Source: Spirochaetota bacterium
GTDB taxonomy: Bacteria; Spirochaetota; Spirochaetia; Treponematales; UBA12059
Reading direction: 5' to 3'
Assembly (NCBI GenBank): GCA_026398615.1
Contig: JAPLSN010000019.1
Span: 62,001 to 126,000, forward strand
DNA: 64,000 nucleotides
The translations under genes and the position numbers were made by a program. The notes beneath the pieces are model-generated. The model did no database searches, was not told the origin of the DNA, and worked only from the letters and a program-made list of their open reading frames with translations. Of the stretch, positions 9,586-18,336 are shown piece by piece. Positions within the stretch are counted from its first letter, which is position 1, and the number at the start of each line of letters is the position of its first letter.

Positions 9586-9657
9586 TGCTTGGTCGTTGGG
9601 GTTGTCCTCGACGAGAAGGATGTCCGCCGCCTTGTGTATTTCCACGCTCAGTTCCAT
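9586..9657 (-). pseudogene. Remnant of a response-regulator receiver domain
   Basis: Starting from an ATG at 9657, the frame encodes ADILLVEDNPNDQ, the typical beta-1 strand and acidic pocket of a receiver domain, and then loses all similarity after about 24 residues. The piece lies just upstream of, and in the same direction as, the binding-protein and kinase operon. It is probably the start of a response regulator whose remainder was deleted. It is too short for a formal family assignment, although the motif is characteristic. Confidence 0.5.
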
Positions 9658-9664
9658 GCGGGCT

Positions 9665-9916
9665 TCAAGGAAGGCATGTGAAGGCGTTTCCCGAACTGCG
9701 GTATGCACCTTCCATGCTCATGCCCCAAGTATATGGTCTGACGGGTTTGTTGCAATGGACGCAGGTCCGCCGCTCGGATGCGTCAGGATACGGCAGCTTG
9801 AACCCCGGCATCGGCGCGACTCCGGGCAGGTTCCCCGTCACCCGGGTTCGGCATGCCGCGCATCGTACCGGCATGCGATTTCGGTCCGGTTTGTCGTGCT
9901 TTTTCGCGTTTTCCAT
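9665..9916 (-). CDS. Possible small zinc-ribbon protein
   Basis: An 83-residue open frame with two CxxC pairs, MPVRCAAC and TCVHCNKP, about 30 residues apart, which suggests a zinc ribbon. It occupies space not used by any other gene and ends 7 bases before the receiver remnant. No good ribosome-binding site is seen before the ATG, and I do not recognise the family, so it may be a real small gene or chance coding. The remaining bases up to 9988 show only the leader of the next gene. Confidence 0.3.
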   Translation of the reverse strand: MENAKKHDKPDRNRMPVRCAACRTRVTGNLPGVAPMPGFKLPYPDASERRTCVHCNKPVRPYTWGMSMEGAYRSSGNAFTCLP

Positions 9917-9988
9917 TATAGACTTACGGGGCACATCCCATTTCGTCATGACGATGCGACAGACCCGACAGCCAATCCGGAGGTTTCC

Positions 9989-10270
9989 ATGTTGCACGAA
10001 CCAGCGGTCCAAGCCGAAAAAGACCCGGCCTTCTCCTACAAGAAGCGCCTTGGCGTCGCTCTCTTCGCCGTGTACGCCCTGATCTACGCCGCGTTCATCG
10101 CGATCAACGTGATCGAACCGAAGATCATGGAGACGATCCTGCCCGGTGGATTGAATCTCGCCGTGGTCTACGGATTCGGCCTGATCGTCTTCGCGTTCCT
10201 CCTGGCGCTCGCCTACAGCGCGATGTGCAGCAGGCGTGAAAAGGCGCTCGAGAAGGCGGGGGAGGCGTGA
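9989..10270 (+). CDS. DUF485 small membrane protein
   Basis: 93 residues with two membrane helices (about 23-43 and 57-78), matching the YjcH/DUF485 family that is usually encoded directly before acetate-type sodium:solute symporters. GGAGG lies 5 bases before the ATG. The TGA at 10268-10270 is one base away from the symporter ATG, so the two form an operon. The family is thought to assist or accompany the symporter; its exact role is unknown. Confidence 0.85.
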   Translation: MLHEPAVQAEKDPAFSYKKRLGVALFAVYALIYAAFIAINVIEPKIMETILPGGLNLAVVYGFGLIVFAFLLALAYSAMCSRREKALEKAGEA

Positions 10271-10271
10271 C

Positions 10272-12215
10272 ATGACCGAAATCCTGCCCGTCATCCTGTT
10301 CATCCTCATCGTCTCCTTCGTCCTGGCCATTTCCTTCTGGTTCGCCAGGAAAGCCAGGAGTTCGAGCGGCTACTACGCGGCCGGAGGCAAAATCCACTGG
10401 TCCGTCAACGGGATCGCCTTTGCCGGGGACTACCTTTCAGCGGCCTCGTTCCTCGGTATCTGCGGCATGATCGCGACGGCCGGGTACGACGGGTTCCTTT
10501 ACTCGATCGGCTATCTCGCGGGCTGGATCGTCGCGCTCTTCATCGTCGCGGAACCGCTGAAACGGCTCGGCAAGTATACATTCACCGACGCGCTCGACGC
10601 CAGGTTCAACGCGAAAGGCATCAAGCTCATGGCGGCGATCAGCACCCTCGTCGTGTCGCTGTTCTACCTGATCCCGCAGATGGTCGGCGCCGGCGTGCTC
10701 GTTACGCCGCTCCTGGGCCTCCCCCACTACGCCGGCGTCATCATGGTCGGCGTCATCGTCATCACGATCGTCGCGACCGCCGGCATGACTTCCACGACCT
10801 ACGTGCAGTTCATCAAGGGGACGCTCCTCATCGTGTTCTCGCTGATCCTCGTCGTGGCGCTCTGCTTCCGCGGACTCTCGACGACGCCCGACCAGGGCGG
10901 CAGAGTCGCGTTCCGCGAATACGCCACGATGGCCGCGACGGAATCCGGCGGGAAGATCGTCCCGGCCGACGCCTCGTACGGGGTCGTCGGCGACGTCACG
11001 GCAAGGAACGTACGGCTCGCCAGGCTCGAGAAGGGCGGCGTCGCGTCGTGGTGGAAGGTCGACGTGTCTACCTCGGGCATGGCGCTCCACGAAACCCAGT
11101 CGCTCGTGACGCAGCCCGACGGCAAGCGCATCGTGAACGGCGCGCCCGAATCGGCCGCCAACAAGCTGGCGCTTGTCGGCAACATGGACAGCATCGACGG
11201 CAAGTCCGGCCCCGGCGTCTCCACCGGGCCGATCGACCCCTTCCGGTTCATCGCCCTCGTAGGCTCGGCGAACAGCAGCGTGCGCCTCTGGAAGGAGCTC
11301 AAGTTCGCCGACGGCCATGACAGGGTGTCCGTCTACTACGGCATGCCGACGCCGGGCAACCGCATCATGCGGCCCGGCCTGAGCTTCAAGGTCGAGGGGA
11401 CGCCGCTCGAACGGATCGACTTCGTATCCCTCATGATCGCGCTGTTCCTCGGGACCGCCGCACTGCCGCACATCCTGATCCGCTACTACACGGTCCCGAG
11501 CGCCAAGGCCGCGCGCAAGTCTACGATCGTCGCCATCGTCGCCATCGGATCCTTCTACGTTCTCACGCTCTTCATGGGACTCGGCGCCATGACGAGCGGC
11601 GTCGTGAACCTCTCGGACAACAACATGTCCGCGCCGCTCCTGGCCCGTTCCTTCGGCACCTTCCTCTTCTCGATGATATCGGCGATCGCCTTCGCCACCG
11701 TCCTCGGCACGGTCAGCGGCCTCATCATCGCGGCCTCGGGCGCGGTCGCGCACGACCTGATGGACCGCTACGCCAACCTGATCCGGGACGACAGGCACAA
11801 GGTTTACGTGGGCAAGGTCGCGGCGTTCGCCGTCGGCGCCATCGCGATCGTCCTCGGGATCCTCTTCAAGGGCATGAACGTGTCCTTCCTCGTCGGGCTC
11901 GCCTTCGCCGTCGCGGCCTCGGCTAACCTGCCTTCGATCGTGATGATGCTGTTCTGGAAGCGCACGACGTCGAAGGGCATCAGCGCTTCCATCCTCGTCG
12001 GCATCCTCGCCTCGATCGGGCTCATCCTCTTCTCGCCCACGATGTTCGAACTGTACGGGCTGGACCCGGCGACCGCCCCGATTCCCCTCAAGAATCCCGG
12101 CATCGTCTCCATCCCCTTGAGCTTCCTCACCATCGTGGTCGTCTCGCTGCTCACGAAACCCGACCGCCTCCCCGACGCGGAGGAGCTTCCCGCCGCGAAG
12201 GCCAAGCCGGCCTGA
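10272..12215 (+). CDS. actP: Sodium:solute symporter, acetate-permease (ActP) type
   Basis: 647 residues, a sodium:solute symporter family member with many hydrophobic helices. The N-terminal YYAAGGKIHWSVNGIAFAGD region is typical of the family. It is longer than E. coli ActP (about 549 residues) because a hydrophilic insertion of roughly 170 residues (about 205-375) interrupts the helices, as in a known longer subgroup. Pairing with DUF485 points to acetate or another short monocarboxylate. The DUF294/CBS protein and NarL-type two-component genes downstream often accompany such transporters. Confidence 0.85.
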   Translation: MTEILPVILFILIVSFVLAISFWFARKARSSSGYYAAGGKIHWSVNGIAFAGDYLSAASFLGICGMIATAGYDGFLYSIGYLAGWIVALFIVAEPLKRLGKYTFTDALDARFNAKGIKLMAAISTLVVSLFYLIPQMVGAGVLVTPLLGLPHYAGVIMVGVIVITIVATAGMTSTTYVQFIKGTLLIVFSLILVVALCFRGLSTTPDQGGRVAFREYATMAATESGGKIVPADASYGVVGDVTARNVRLARLEKGGVASWWKVDVSTSGMALHETQSLVTQPDGKRIVNGAPESAANKLALVGNMDSIDGKSGPGVSTGPIDPFRFIALVGSANSSVRLWKELKFADGHDRVSVYYGMPTPGNRIMRPGLSFKVEGTPLERIDFVSLMIALFLGTAALPHILIRYYTVPSAKAARKSTIVAIVAIGSFYVLTLFMGLGAMTSGVVNLSDNNMSAPLLARSFGTFLFSMISAIAFATVLGTVSGLIIAASGAVAHDLMDRYANLIRDDRHKVYVGKVAAFAVGAIAIVLGILFKGMNVSFLVGLAFAVAASANLPSIVMMLFWKRTTSKGISASILVGILASIGLILFSPTMFELYGLDPATAPIPLKNPGIVSIPLSFLTIVVVSLLTKPDRLPDAEELPAAKAKPA

Positions 12216-12226
12216 CATGCCGCATT

Positions 12227-12269
12227 CCGGCATTGCCGCGCCCGGTTCCGACGGGCGCGGCAATGCCGG
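12227..12269 (+). terminator. Perfect 17-bp hairpin between symporter gene and PHP fusion gene
   Basis: The arms at 12227-12243 and 12253-12269 are perfect reverse complements with a 9-base loop. No T-tract follows, so this may be an attenuating or RNA-stabilising hairpin rather than a full terminator. An ATG at 12217 lies just upstream of it, but the start at 12286, after the hairpin, is preferred for the next gene. Confidence 0.5.
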
Positions 12270-12285
12270 GCGGAGCGTCGAACGC

Positions 12286-15200
12286 ATGACCGAACGACCC
12301 GTCCCGACAGCCCTCCACACGCACTCCTCCCTGAGCGACGGGACGCTCGCCCCCGCGGAACTGGCCGCGAGGCTGGCCGACCGCGGCGCGGGTTGGGCTT
12401 CACTCACCGACCATGACACGACCGCGGGATCCGTCCGCTTCCGGGAAGCCCTCGCCCGTCGCGGCGTCGGCTGCATCGACGGCGTCGAACTCACCGTCGC
12501 GACGGAATCCGGCGAAGCGCACCTCCTCGCCTACGGCGCCGACCCGGCCCATCCCGCGCTCGTGGGACTGCTGCCGTCCTCACGGTTGCCTGACCGCCGG
12601 GGCGACGGCCGCACGGGTCCGCGCGCGAACGGGGCGCCGGCGATCTCCGCGGCCATCGCTGCCGTGCACGCCGCCGGCGGAGCCGCCTTCCTCGCGCATC
12701 CCCTGCATCTTGAGCCTGACCCGGTCGCGCTCGGAAGGCTGCTCGATGCGCTGGTGCCGCTCGGCCTCGACGGCATCGAGGCCATGTACGCCGGCTACGA
12801 CGAAGCCAGGGTCGCGCTGCTCCTCGACCTGGCCGACCGCAGGGAGCTCGCCGCGAGCGCCGGAGGCGACTTCCACGAGCCCGGCGTCCGGGGGCAGCCC
12901 GACGTCGTCGCGATGCCGGAACCCCGGTGGAAAGCTTTCCGCGACGTCCTGGTCCGCCGCTCGACGGAAACCCGCCGCCAACCGGCAGCGGAAGGTCCCG
13001 ATGTCGTCGACCCCGCGCCGCCTCGCGACGGCCGCGACCCTGGCGGCATGGATCGTTCCGACCGCAGGATCGGGACGCGCATTCCGGCCAGGGCGGCGCT
13101 CGGAATCGTGCTGCCCGCCATCGTCACCATGATCCTGTTCGTCGCCTCGTCCTTCGCCATCACCATCCCGCGTGTCGAGGCCATGATGCTCGGCCGCAAG
13201 AAGGAGATGATCAGGGAGCTGACGGATTCCGCGATCAGCATCCTGGCGGAATACGAGAAGGCTGCGCGGGGAGGCTCGATGGACGAAGGTCGCGCCAGGA
13301 AGGAGGCTGCCGACCGCATCCGCGATCTCCGCTATGGCAAGGACAACAAGGATTACTTCTGGGTGACGGACATGACCCCCCGCATGATCGTCCACCCCTA
13401 CAGACGGGAACTCGAGGGCACGGACGTGTCCGGCTTCCGCGACGGGAACGGTCTGCGCGTGTTCGTCGAGTTCGTCCACGCCGTCGCCGACGCTGCCGAG
13501 GGCTACGTCGAGTACTCCTGGCAGTGGAAGGACGACGCGAACCGCGTCGCGCCCAAGCTGTCGTTCGTCAGGCGCTACGCGCCATGGGATTGGGTGATCG
13601 GCACGGGTGTCTACCTCGAGGACGTCCGCGCCGAAATCGATTCGCTCACCGCGGACCTCGTCGTCCTCGATCTCTGCGTCACCGCCATCCTGGCACTGGC
13701 CATTTCCCTGATGGTCCGGCGCGGTTTCCGCGTCGAACGGGGCAGGCTCCTGGCTGAAGCCGCGCTGAAGGAATCGCGGGAGCGGTACCGTGCGCTCGCG
13801 GAAGGGGCCACCGACGGGACAGCGATCGTCGTGGAAGGTTCCTGCGCCTTCGCGAACGGCGCATTCCTTTCGATGGCCGGCTACGAGGAGCGCGAGATCC
13901 AGCTGTTCCGCGCCGACGAACTTTTCGAGCCGCATCCCGGCGAGGAAGCGTTCGACGACCGCTCATTCTCGTCCTCGCCCGACGGCGGCCTGTCCGACGG
14001 CGCTTCCATCGAGTGCAGGCTCGCCAGGCGCTCCGGCGAACGCCTCGACGTCCGGGTTTCGGGCATCCCGTTCGCGCTCGGCGGCCGGGAGGGAGCGGTT
14101 CTCTCGGTCAAGGAAGCGAATCCCCGCGGTATCGGTGCATCCTCCCCCGTAACCGACGGCAACATCCCGGACGCGACGGAAGTCATCCGCGAGAAGCGGC
14201 GGCTCGAACGCATCCTCGAGCGGACCGAAGCGGCGGCGCTCTGGATGACCAACCCGGTATCCACCATTGCGTCAGCCCCGCCGACCTGCCGCAGCGCCGA
14301 CCCGATCCGCGAAGCCGCCGCCAGGATGCGGGGCGCGAATTCGGCCGCCGTCATCGTCGAGGACGAATCGGGCAACGCGATCGGCATCGTGACGGCCGGC
14401 GACGTAAGCGCGCGCGCGACCGCTTCCGGCGTCGACCCGGGCGCTGCCGTCGGGACGATCATGAGCGCGCCCATTGTGTCGGTCCTGCCATCCGCCACCG
14501 TCTCGGACGCCATGGCCGCGATGCGCGAATCCCGCGTCGGCACGGTCGCGCTCCGCGACGGGACTGGTGCGATCCGCGGACTCGCCGGCGCCTCCGACAT
14601 CGCGAAGCTCGCAGGCGGGACCTTCGCCACGATCCGGGATGCCGCGCTGAAGGCGGAATCGCCGGGGGAGCTTGAAGATCTCGTCGACGAGGCGTTCGCC
14701 AACGTCGGGGCGAGCTTCTCCGCGGGAACCCGCGCGCGCGTCGTCCTCGGCAGCCTGTCGGGCGTCCAGGACGCCGTTGCCGCCAGCGTCGCGAGGCTCG
14801 CCGCGGAGCGGCTCGGACCGGCGCCCGCGGACTGGGTGTTCATGGCCCTCGGCAGCATGGGTCGCGGCGAGCGTCTCCCCGGGTCGGACCAGGACAATGC
14901 CCTGGCATGGAAACACGAGGACGGCGACCCCGGGCGCGAGCGCGCCTATTTCGCATCTTTAGGCCAGGCGATCTGCGACGGCCTCGAGCTCGCCGGATTC
15001 CCGCGCTGCCCCGGCGGGGTCATGGCATCCTCTGACGAATGGAACAGGCCGATCAGCGAATGGGAAAAACGCATCGCGCAGGACATCAGCGAACCGGAAC
15101 CGGACAGGATGCTGAACCTCCACATTCTCTTCGATTTCAGGGCCGTCGCCGGTTCACCCGCGATCGCCGAATCGCTTCGCGACACCGCGTACTCCATCGT

Positions 15201-15621
15201 CGGCGGTGAACCGGGATTCTTCATCCACCTTGCCCGCGACGCCCGGCTCAGGAAGACCCCGGGGTCGACCGCGCGCGCACGACAGGGCGTCGACCTCAAG
15301 GAAGCCAGCGCGGCGATAACGGCTTTCGCCCGCGTGTACGCGCTCAAGCACGGAGTACGCGCCACCAGCACTTTCGACCGGCTCGATGCCCTTGCCGAGT
15401 CCGGCGCCATCCGACCGGATACCCGCGACAATGTCGCCGACGCCCACGATTCGCTCATGGCCATGCGACTCGAACACGCGTACGACCGGCTCCGCCGCGG
15501 CGACCGCGTTCCACCTCGACCGCTCTCCGCCCGCGAGGAGGCACTCCTTGGCTTTGCCCGCGCCCAGGCGGCGCTCCTCCAGCAGCGGATCGGGTTTGAT
15601 TTCCTCGGGTCGGCGCTGTGA
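12286..15621 (+). CDS. PHP phosphoesterase fused to Cache-PAS-CBS-DUF294 sensor protein
   Basis: About 1111 residues in one uninterrupted frame. The N-terminal PHP domain (about 8-230) keeps its metal ligands: HTHSSLSDG, TDHDTT, GVELT, AFLAHPLH and GGDFHEPG. Then come TM1 (about 263-285), an sCache_2-like extracellular domain (DYFWVTD, HPY near 351-400), TM2 (about 455-478), PAS (about 490-600), a CBS pair (about 660-785) and a DUF294 nucleotidyltransferase-like region (GSMGRGER near 856, D868 and D870) with its C-terminal domain. DUF294/CBS proteins commonly sit beside acetate symporters and kinases. The PHP fusion is unusual. A second start at 13048 (before MDRSD) lacks a good ribosome-binding site, so one long protein is favoured. 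Confidence 0.8.
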   Translation: MTERPVPTALHTHSSLSDGTLAPAELAARLADRGAGWASLTDHDTTAGSVRFREALARRGVGCIDGVELTVATESGEAHLLAYGADPAHPALVGLLPSSRLPDRRGDGRTGPRANGAPAISAAIAAVHAAGGAAFLAHPLHLEPDPVALGRLLDALVPLGLDGIEAMYAGYDEARVALLLDLADRRELAASAGGDFHEPGVRGQPDVVAMPEPRWKAFRDVLVRRSTETRRQPAAEGPDVVDPAPPRDGRDPGGMDRSDRRIGTRIPARAALGIVLPAIVTMILFVASSFAITIPRVEAMMLGRKKEMIRELTDSAISILAEYEKAARGGSMDEGRARKEAADRIRDLRYGKDNKDYFWVTDMTPRMIVHPYRRELEGTDVSGFRDGNGLRVFVEFVHAVADAAEGYVEYSWQWKDDANRVAPKLSFVRRYAPWDWVIGTGVYLEDVRAEIDSLTADLVVLDLCVTAILALAISLMVRRGFRVERGRLLAEAALKESRERYRALAEGATDGTAIVVEGSCAFANGAFLSMAGYEEREIQLFRADELFEPHPGEEAFDDRSFSSSPDGGLSDGASIECRLARRSGERLDVRVSGIPFALGGREGAVLSVKEANPRGIGASSPVTDGNIPDATEVIREKRRLERILERTEAAALWMTNPVSTIASAPPTCRSADPIREAAARMRGANSAAVIVEDESGNAIGIVTAGDVSARATASGVDPGAAVGTIMSAPIVSVLPSATVSDAMAAMRESRVGTVALRDGTGAIRGLAGASDIAKLAGGTFATIRDAALKAESPGELEDLVDEAFANVGASFSAGTRARVVLGSLSGVQDAVAASVARLAAERLGPAPADWVFMALGSMGRGERLPGSDQDNALAWKHEDGDPGRERAYFASLGQAICDGLELAGFPRCPGGVMASSDEWNRPISEWEKRIAQDISEPEPDRMLNLHILFDFRAVAGSPAIAESLRDTAYSIVGGEPGFFIHLARDARLRKTPGSTARARQGVDLKEASAAITAFARVYALKHGVRATSTFDRLDALAESGAIRPDTRDNVADAHDSLMAMRLEHAYDRLRRGDRVPPRPLSAREEALLGFARAQAALLQQRIGFDFLGSAL

Positions 15622-15642
15622 ACAGGCGGAATCCTCGATGTC

Positions 15643-15682
15643 GCCAGCGCTTGCCGCTGGCACGCCAGTGCTTGCCGCTGGC
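15643..15682 (+). repeat. Two tandem 19-base hairpin repeats
   Basis: GCCAGCGCTTGCCGCTGGC at 15643-15661 and a copy with one base changed at 15664-15682. Each folds into a 7-bp stem with a 5-base loop (the second with a wobble). They sit between the DUF294 fusion gene and the histidine kinase gene. They could be a mild attenuator, an RNA-processing element or a binding site. There is no T-tract. Confidence 0.55.
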
Positions 15683-15741
15683 GAGGGATGCAGCTACAAT
15701 CGCCCAAGGTTCAGGAACACGGGAAGGCGGCTCGGGAAAAC

Positions 15742-17547
15742 ATGGAGAGGCGGACCTGGGGCATCGGCGGGAAGTTCATCTTCTTCATTTCCTTTTCGGT
15801 CGTCGTGTTCATGGCGGCCACCTTCGCCATCAGCCAGGACGTGCTCCGGAAATACGCGCTTAAGACCGCCGACGAACTCGCGACGACCATCCTCGACCAG
15901 ACGGACAAGCGGATCGGGGAATTCTTCCGGGAGATGGAATATCTCGCCAAGGGGCTGGCCGCCACGCAGGTCGTACGGTCAGTCGATGCGGACGGGATGC
16001 GCGATCTCTTCGTCTCCACCGTCGCCGCGCGCACGCGCTACCTGCGGGCCATCTACCTCGGCACCGTGGACGGCAGGATGTTCGAATGGGGCGAAGGCAG
16101 GGGCTTCGTCGACCATGCGCCCTCATTCCCGGCCGGTTACGACCCCCGGGTACGCCCGTGGTACCTCGATGCCGTCGCGAAGGATGCCTTTTCGATATCG
16201 CCGCCCTACCGCTTCGCGAGCGTCGACGACCTCGGCATCACCTGCGTGATTCCCGTCCGCGCCGCTGATGGCGCCTTCGTCGGGGTTCTCGGGCTGGACA
16301 TCCTCCTCGACGACTTGAAGAGCATCCTCGAAGACCTCCGGATACCGCAGGAAGGCAAGGCGCTCATCCTGAGCCCGGATGGCGACATCGTGGCAAGCCA
16401 GTTCCCGCAAGACCGCGCCGCCGGCTTCGTCATGAAACGCTTCGCCGTCCCCGGCGGCGAAGGCATCTTCGACGACGCGTCGGGCAGCTTCTCGGGTGAG
16501 GTCGACGGCCGGAATTTCCACTTCGTCCACCGGAAGGCGGAGAACTTCGACTGGATCATCGCGGTCGCAATGCCGCTCGGCTCGATCATGGCATCCATGC
16601 GTTCGCTGCTGAGCTTCATCACCGCGAGCGAGATATTCCTCATGACCATGCTCATCGTCGCCATCGCGGCCATCACGGGCCGGCTCATCATCTCCCCGCT
16701 CACGCACATCGTGTCCGTCATCAACAAGATCGAGGGCGGCCGGAAGGACGCGCGCGTGACAGTCCGGTCGAAGGACGAATTCGGCCTGCTCGGGCGGGAG
16801 TTCAACAAGCTCGTGGACGCCGTCGCCGAGTACTCCCGCGACCTCGAGGACAAGGTCGCCCGACGCACCGGGGAGATCTGGCGGCTCCAGCGCGAGAACA
16901 CCCAGCTCCGCATCCTCGAGGAGCGCCAGAGGATCTACCGTGACATGCACGATTCCATCGGAGCCAAGCTGACGAACATCTTCTTCAGCAACGGCGTGGC
17001 CCGCGACCTGTCCAAGGACGGTCCCGAGAAGCTCCGGGAACTGCTCGGGCGGATCGAGGCGAACTGCCTCCAGGCGATCCGCAAGCTCAAGGAAATCATC
17101 CTGGGGATGAGACGGGACGACCTGATCGCCTCCGACGCCGCGAAGATCCTGTCGGCGGGCATCCGCCAGCGGCTCCAGACGAAGGACATCGCCTTCGACT
17201 GCCGCATGCAGAACAGGGAAGTGTTCAACGCGCTCGACCCCGAGGCGCGCGGCGAGGTCGAAAAGGTGTTCGAGGAGCTCGTCAGCAACGTCTTGAAGCA
17301 TTCGGGCGCTTCGCGCGTGCGTCTCCGGCTCAGGGCCGGCACGGAAGGGTTGTCGATACGGTTTTCGGACGACGGCCGGGGCTTCGAACCCCGCAGCGCG
17401 CCGGGGACGGTCTCGGGCCTGGACAACATCAAGTACCGGATCGAACGCCTCGGCGGCACCCTCCGGTCGGAATCGGGAGCGGGACGTGGCACGGCATTCG
17501 CCATTTCCATTCCCGCGCCGCCGCAGGAGGCGATGCATGCGGGATGA
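15742..17547 (+). CDS. Cache-domain sensor histidine kinase, NarL/HisKA_3 type
   Basis: About 601 residues from the start chosen at 15742 (GGGAA close upstream); an in-frame ATG at 15688 is possible. TM1 (about 9-30) is followed by an extracytoplasmic double-Cache domain (about 40-285; RPWYLDAV motif), TM2 (about 305-330), HAMP, HisKA_3 with the phospho-acceptor in YRDMHDSIGAKL, and a HATPase domain (FEELVSNVLKHS). Cache domains bind small organic acids or amino acids. It pairs with the LuxR-type regulator that overlaps its 3' end and probably reports the substrate of the adjacent transporters. Confidence 0.87.
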   Translation: MERRTWGIGGKFIFFISFSVVVFMAATFAISQDVLRKYALKTADELATTILDQTDKRIGEFFREMEYLAKGLAATQVVRSVDADGMRDLFVSTVAARTRYLRAIYLGTVDGRMFEWGEGRGFVDHAPSFPAGYDPRVRPWYLDAVAKDAFSISPPYRFASVDDLGITCVIPVRAADGAFVGVLGLDILLDDLKSILEDLRIPQEGKALILSPDGDIVASQFPQDRAAGFVMKRFAVPGGEGIFDDASGSFSGEVDGRNFHFVHRKAENFDWIIAVAMPLGSIMASMRSLLSFITASEIFLMTMLIVAIAAITGRLIISPLTHIVSVINKIEGGRKDARVTVRSKDEFGLLGREFNKLVDAVAEYSRDLEDKVARRTGEIWRLQRENTQLRILEERQRIYRDMHDSIGAKLTNIFFSNGVARDLSKDGPEKLRELLGRIEANCLQAIRKLKEIILGMRRDDLIASDAAKILSAGIRQRLQTKDIAFDCRMQNREVFNALDPEARGEVEKVFEELVSNVLKHSGASRVRLRLRAGTEGLSIRFSDDGRGFEPRSAPGTVSGLDNIKYRIERLGGTLRSESGAGRGTAFAISIPAPPQEAMHAG

Positions 17548-18199
17548 GCGGCCGCCTTCCCCGGCGACGGTGGCGATCGTCGAGGACGAGCGCGAGGTGC
17601 GCGAGGGCTTGCGCTACCTCCTCGGGCTCGACGACCGCCTGTGCATCCGGGCCACGTTCGGCGACGCCGAGGAATTCCTGTCCTGGCTCGCGGCGAACCC
17701 GGAGCCGGATCTGGTCCTCATGGACATCAACCTCCCGGGCATGAGCGGCATCGAGGCCACGAGACTCGTCAGGGAACGGTTTCCGTCCGTCATCGTGCTG
17801 ATCCTCACCATCTTCGAGGACGAGGACAAGATCCTGGCTTCCATCAGGGCCGGCGCCAGGGGCTACATCCTCAAGAACACGAAGCCCGAAGCCCTGATCG
17901 AGCAGATCCTGAGCGCGCGGGACGAGGGTTCGCCCATCAGCCCCACCGTGGCGCGGCGCCTCCTCGACGAACTCCGGCGTTCGGGCGGGGATCGCACGGC
18001 GGTCGACTACAACCTGACCCCGCGGGAGCAGGAAGTCCTCAAGGACATCGTCGACGGGCTGACCTACCGCGAGCTGGCCGAACGGCACCACATCGCGGGT
18101 TCGACAGCGAAAAAGCACATCCTCCACATCTACCAGAAGCTCAACGTCTCCTCGAAGGCCGAAATCGTCCGCAAGGCGATCAAGGAAGGGTTGATCTGA
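17537..18199 (+). CDS. NarL/LuxR-family response regulator
   Basis: 220 residues. The receiver (1-125) has its phospho-acceptor Asp in LVLMDINLPGMSG. A LuxR-type helix-turn-helix (about 155-220; LTPREQEVLKDIVDGL) follows. The ATG at 17537 overlaps the kinase gene by 11 bases and has AGGAGG 6 bases upstream, so kinase and regulator are translated together. Likely targets are the neighbouring symporter genes, by analogy with acetate-regulating CrbS/CrbR-type systems; that target assignment is inferred from position. Confidence 0.9.
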   Translation: MRDERPPSPATVAIVEDEREVREGLRYLLGLDDRLCIRATFGDAEEFLSWLAANPEPDLVLMDINLPGMSGIEATRLVRERFPSVIVLILTIFEDEDKILASIRAGARGYILKNTKPEALIEQILSARDEGSPISPTVARRLLDELRRSGGDRTAVDYNLTPREQEVLKDIVDGLTYRELAERHHIAGSTAKKHILHIYQKLNVSSKAEIVRKAIKEGLI

Positions 18200-18336
18200 C
18201 GGGCTTTGGACCTGTTTTGGCGAAAAATACATCCTTTGGTGCATATCGCCCCCGGGAATTCGGATTTACACTGATGCATCGTCCGGGTCTCCCATCCGGA
18301 GAGTGACGGACGAATCCCAGGGTCAAGGAGTCATAC

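Noticed and set aside
12217-12285. Earlier ATG for the PHP fusion gene at 12217
   Set aside because: It would place a 17-bp perfect hairpin inside the coding start and adds 23 residues with no similarity; the ATG at 12286 directly precedes the PHP domain.
10437-12494. Minus-strand frame of 685 codons opposite the acetate-type symporter
   Set aside because: It is full of Arg, Asp, Glu and His as expected from the complement of membrane-protein codons, and it has no recognisable fold.
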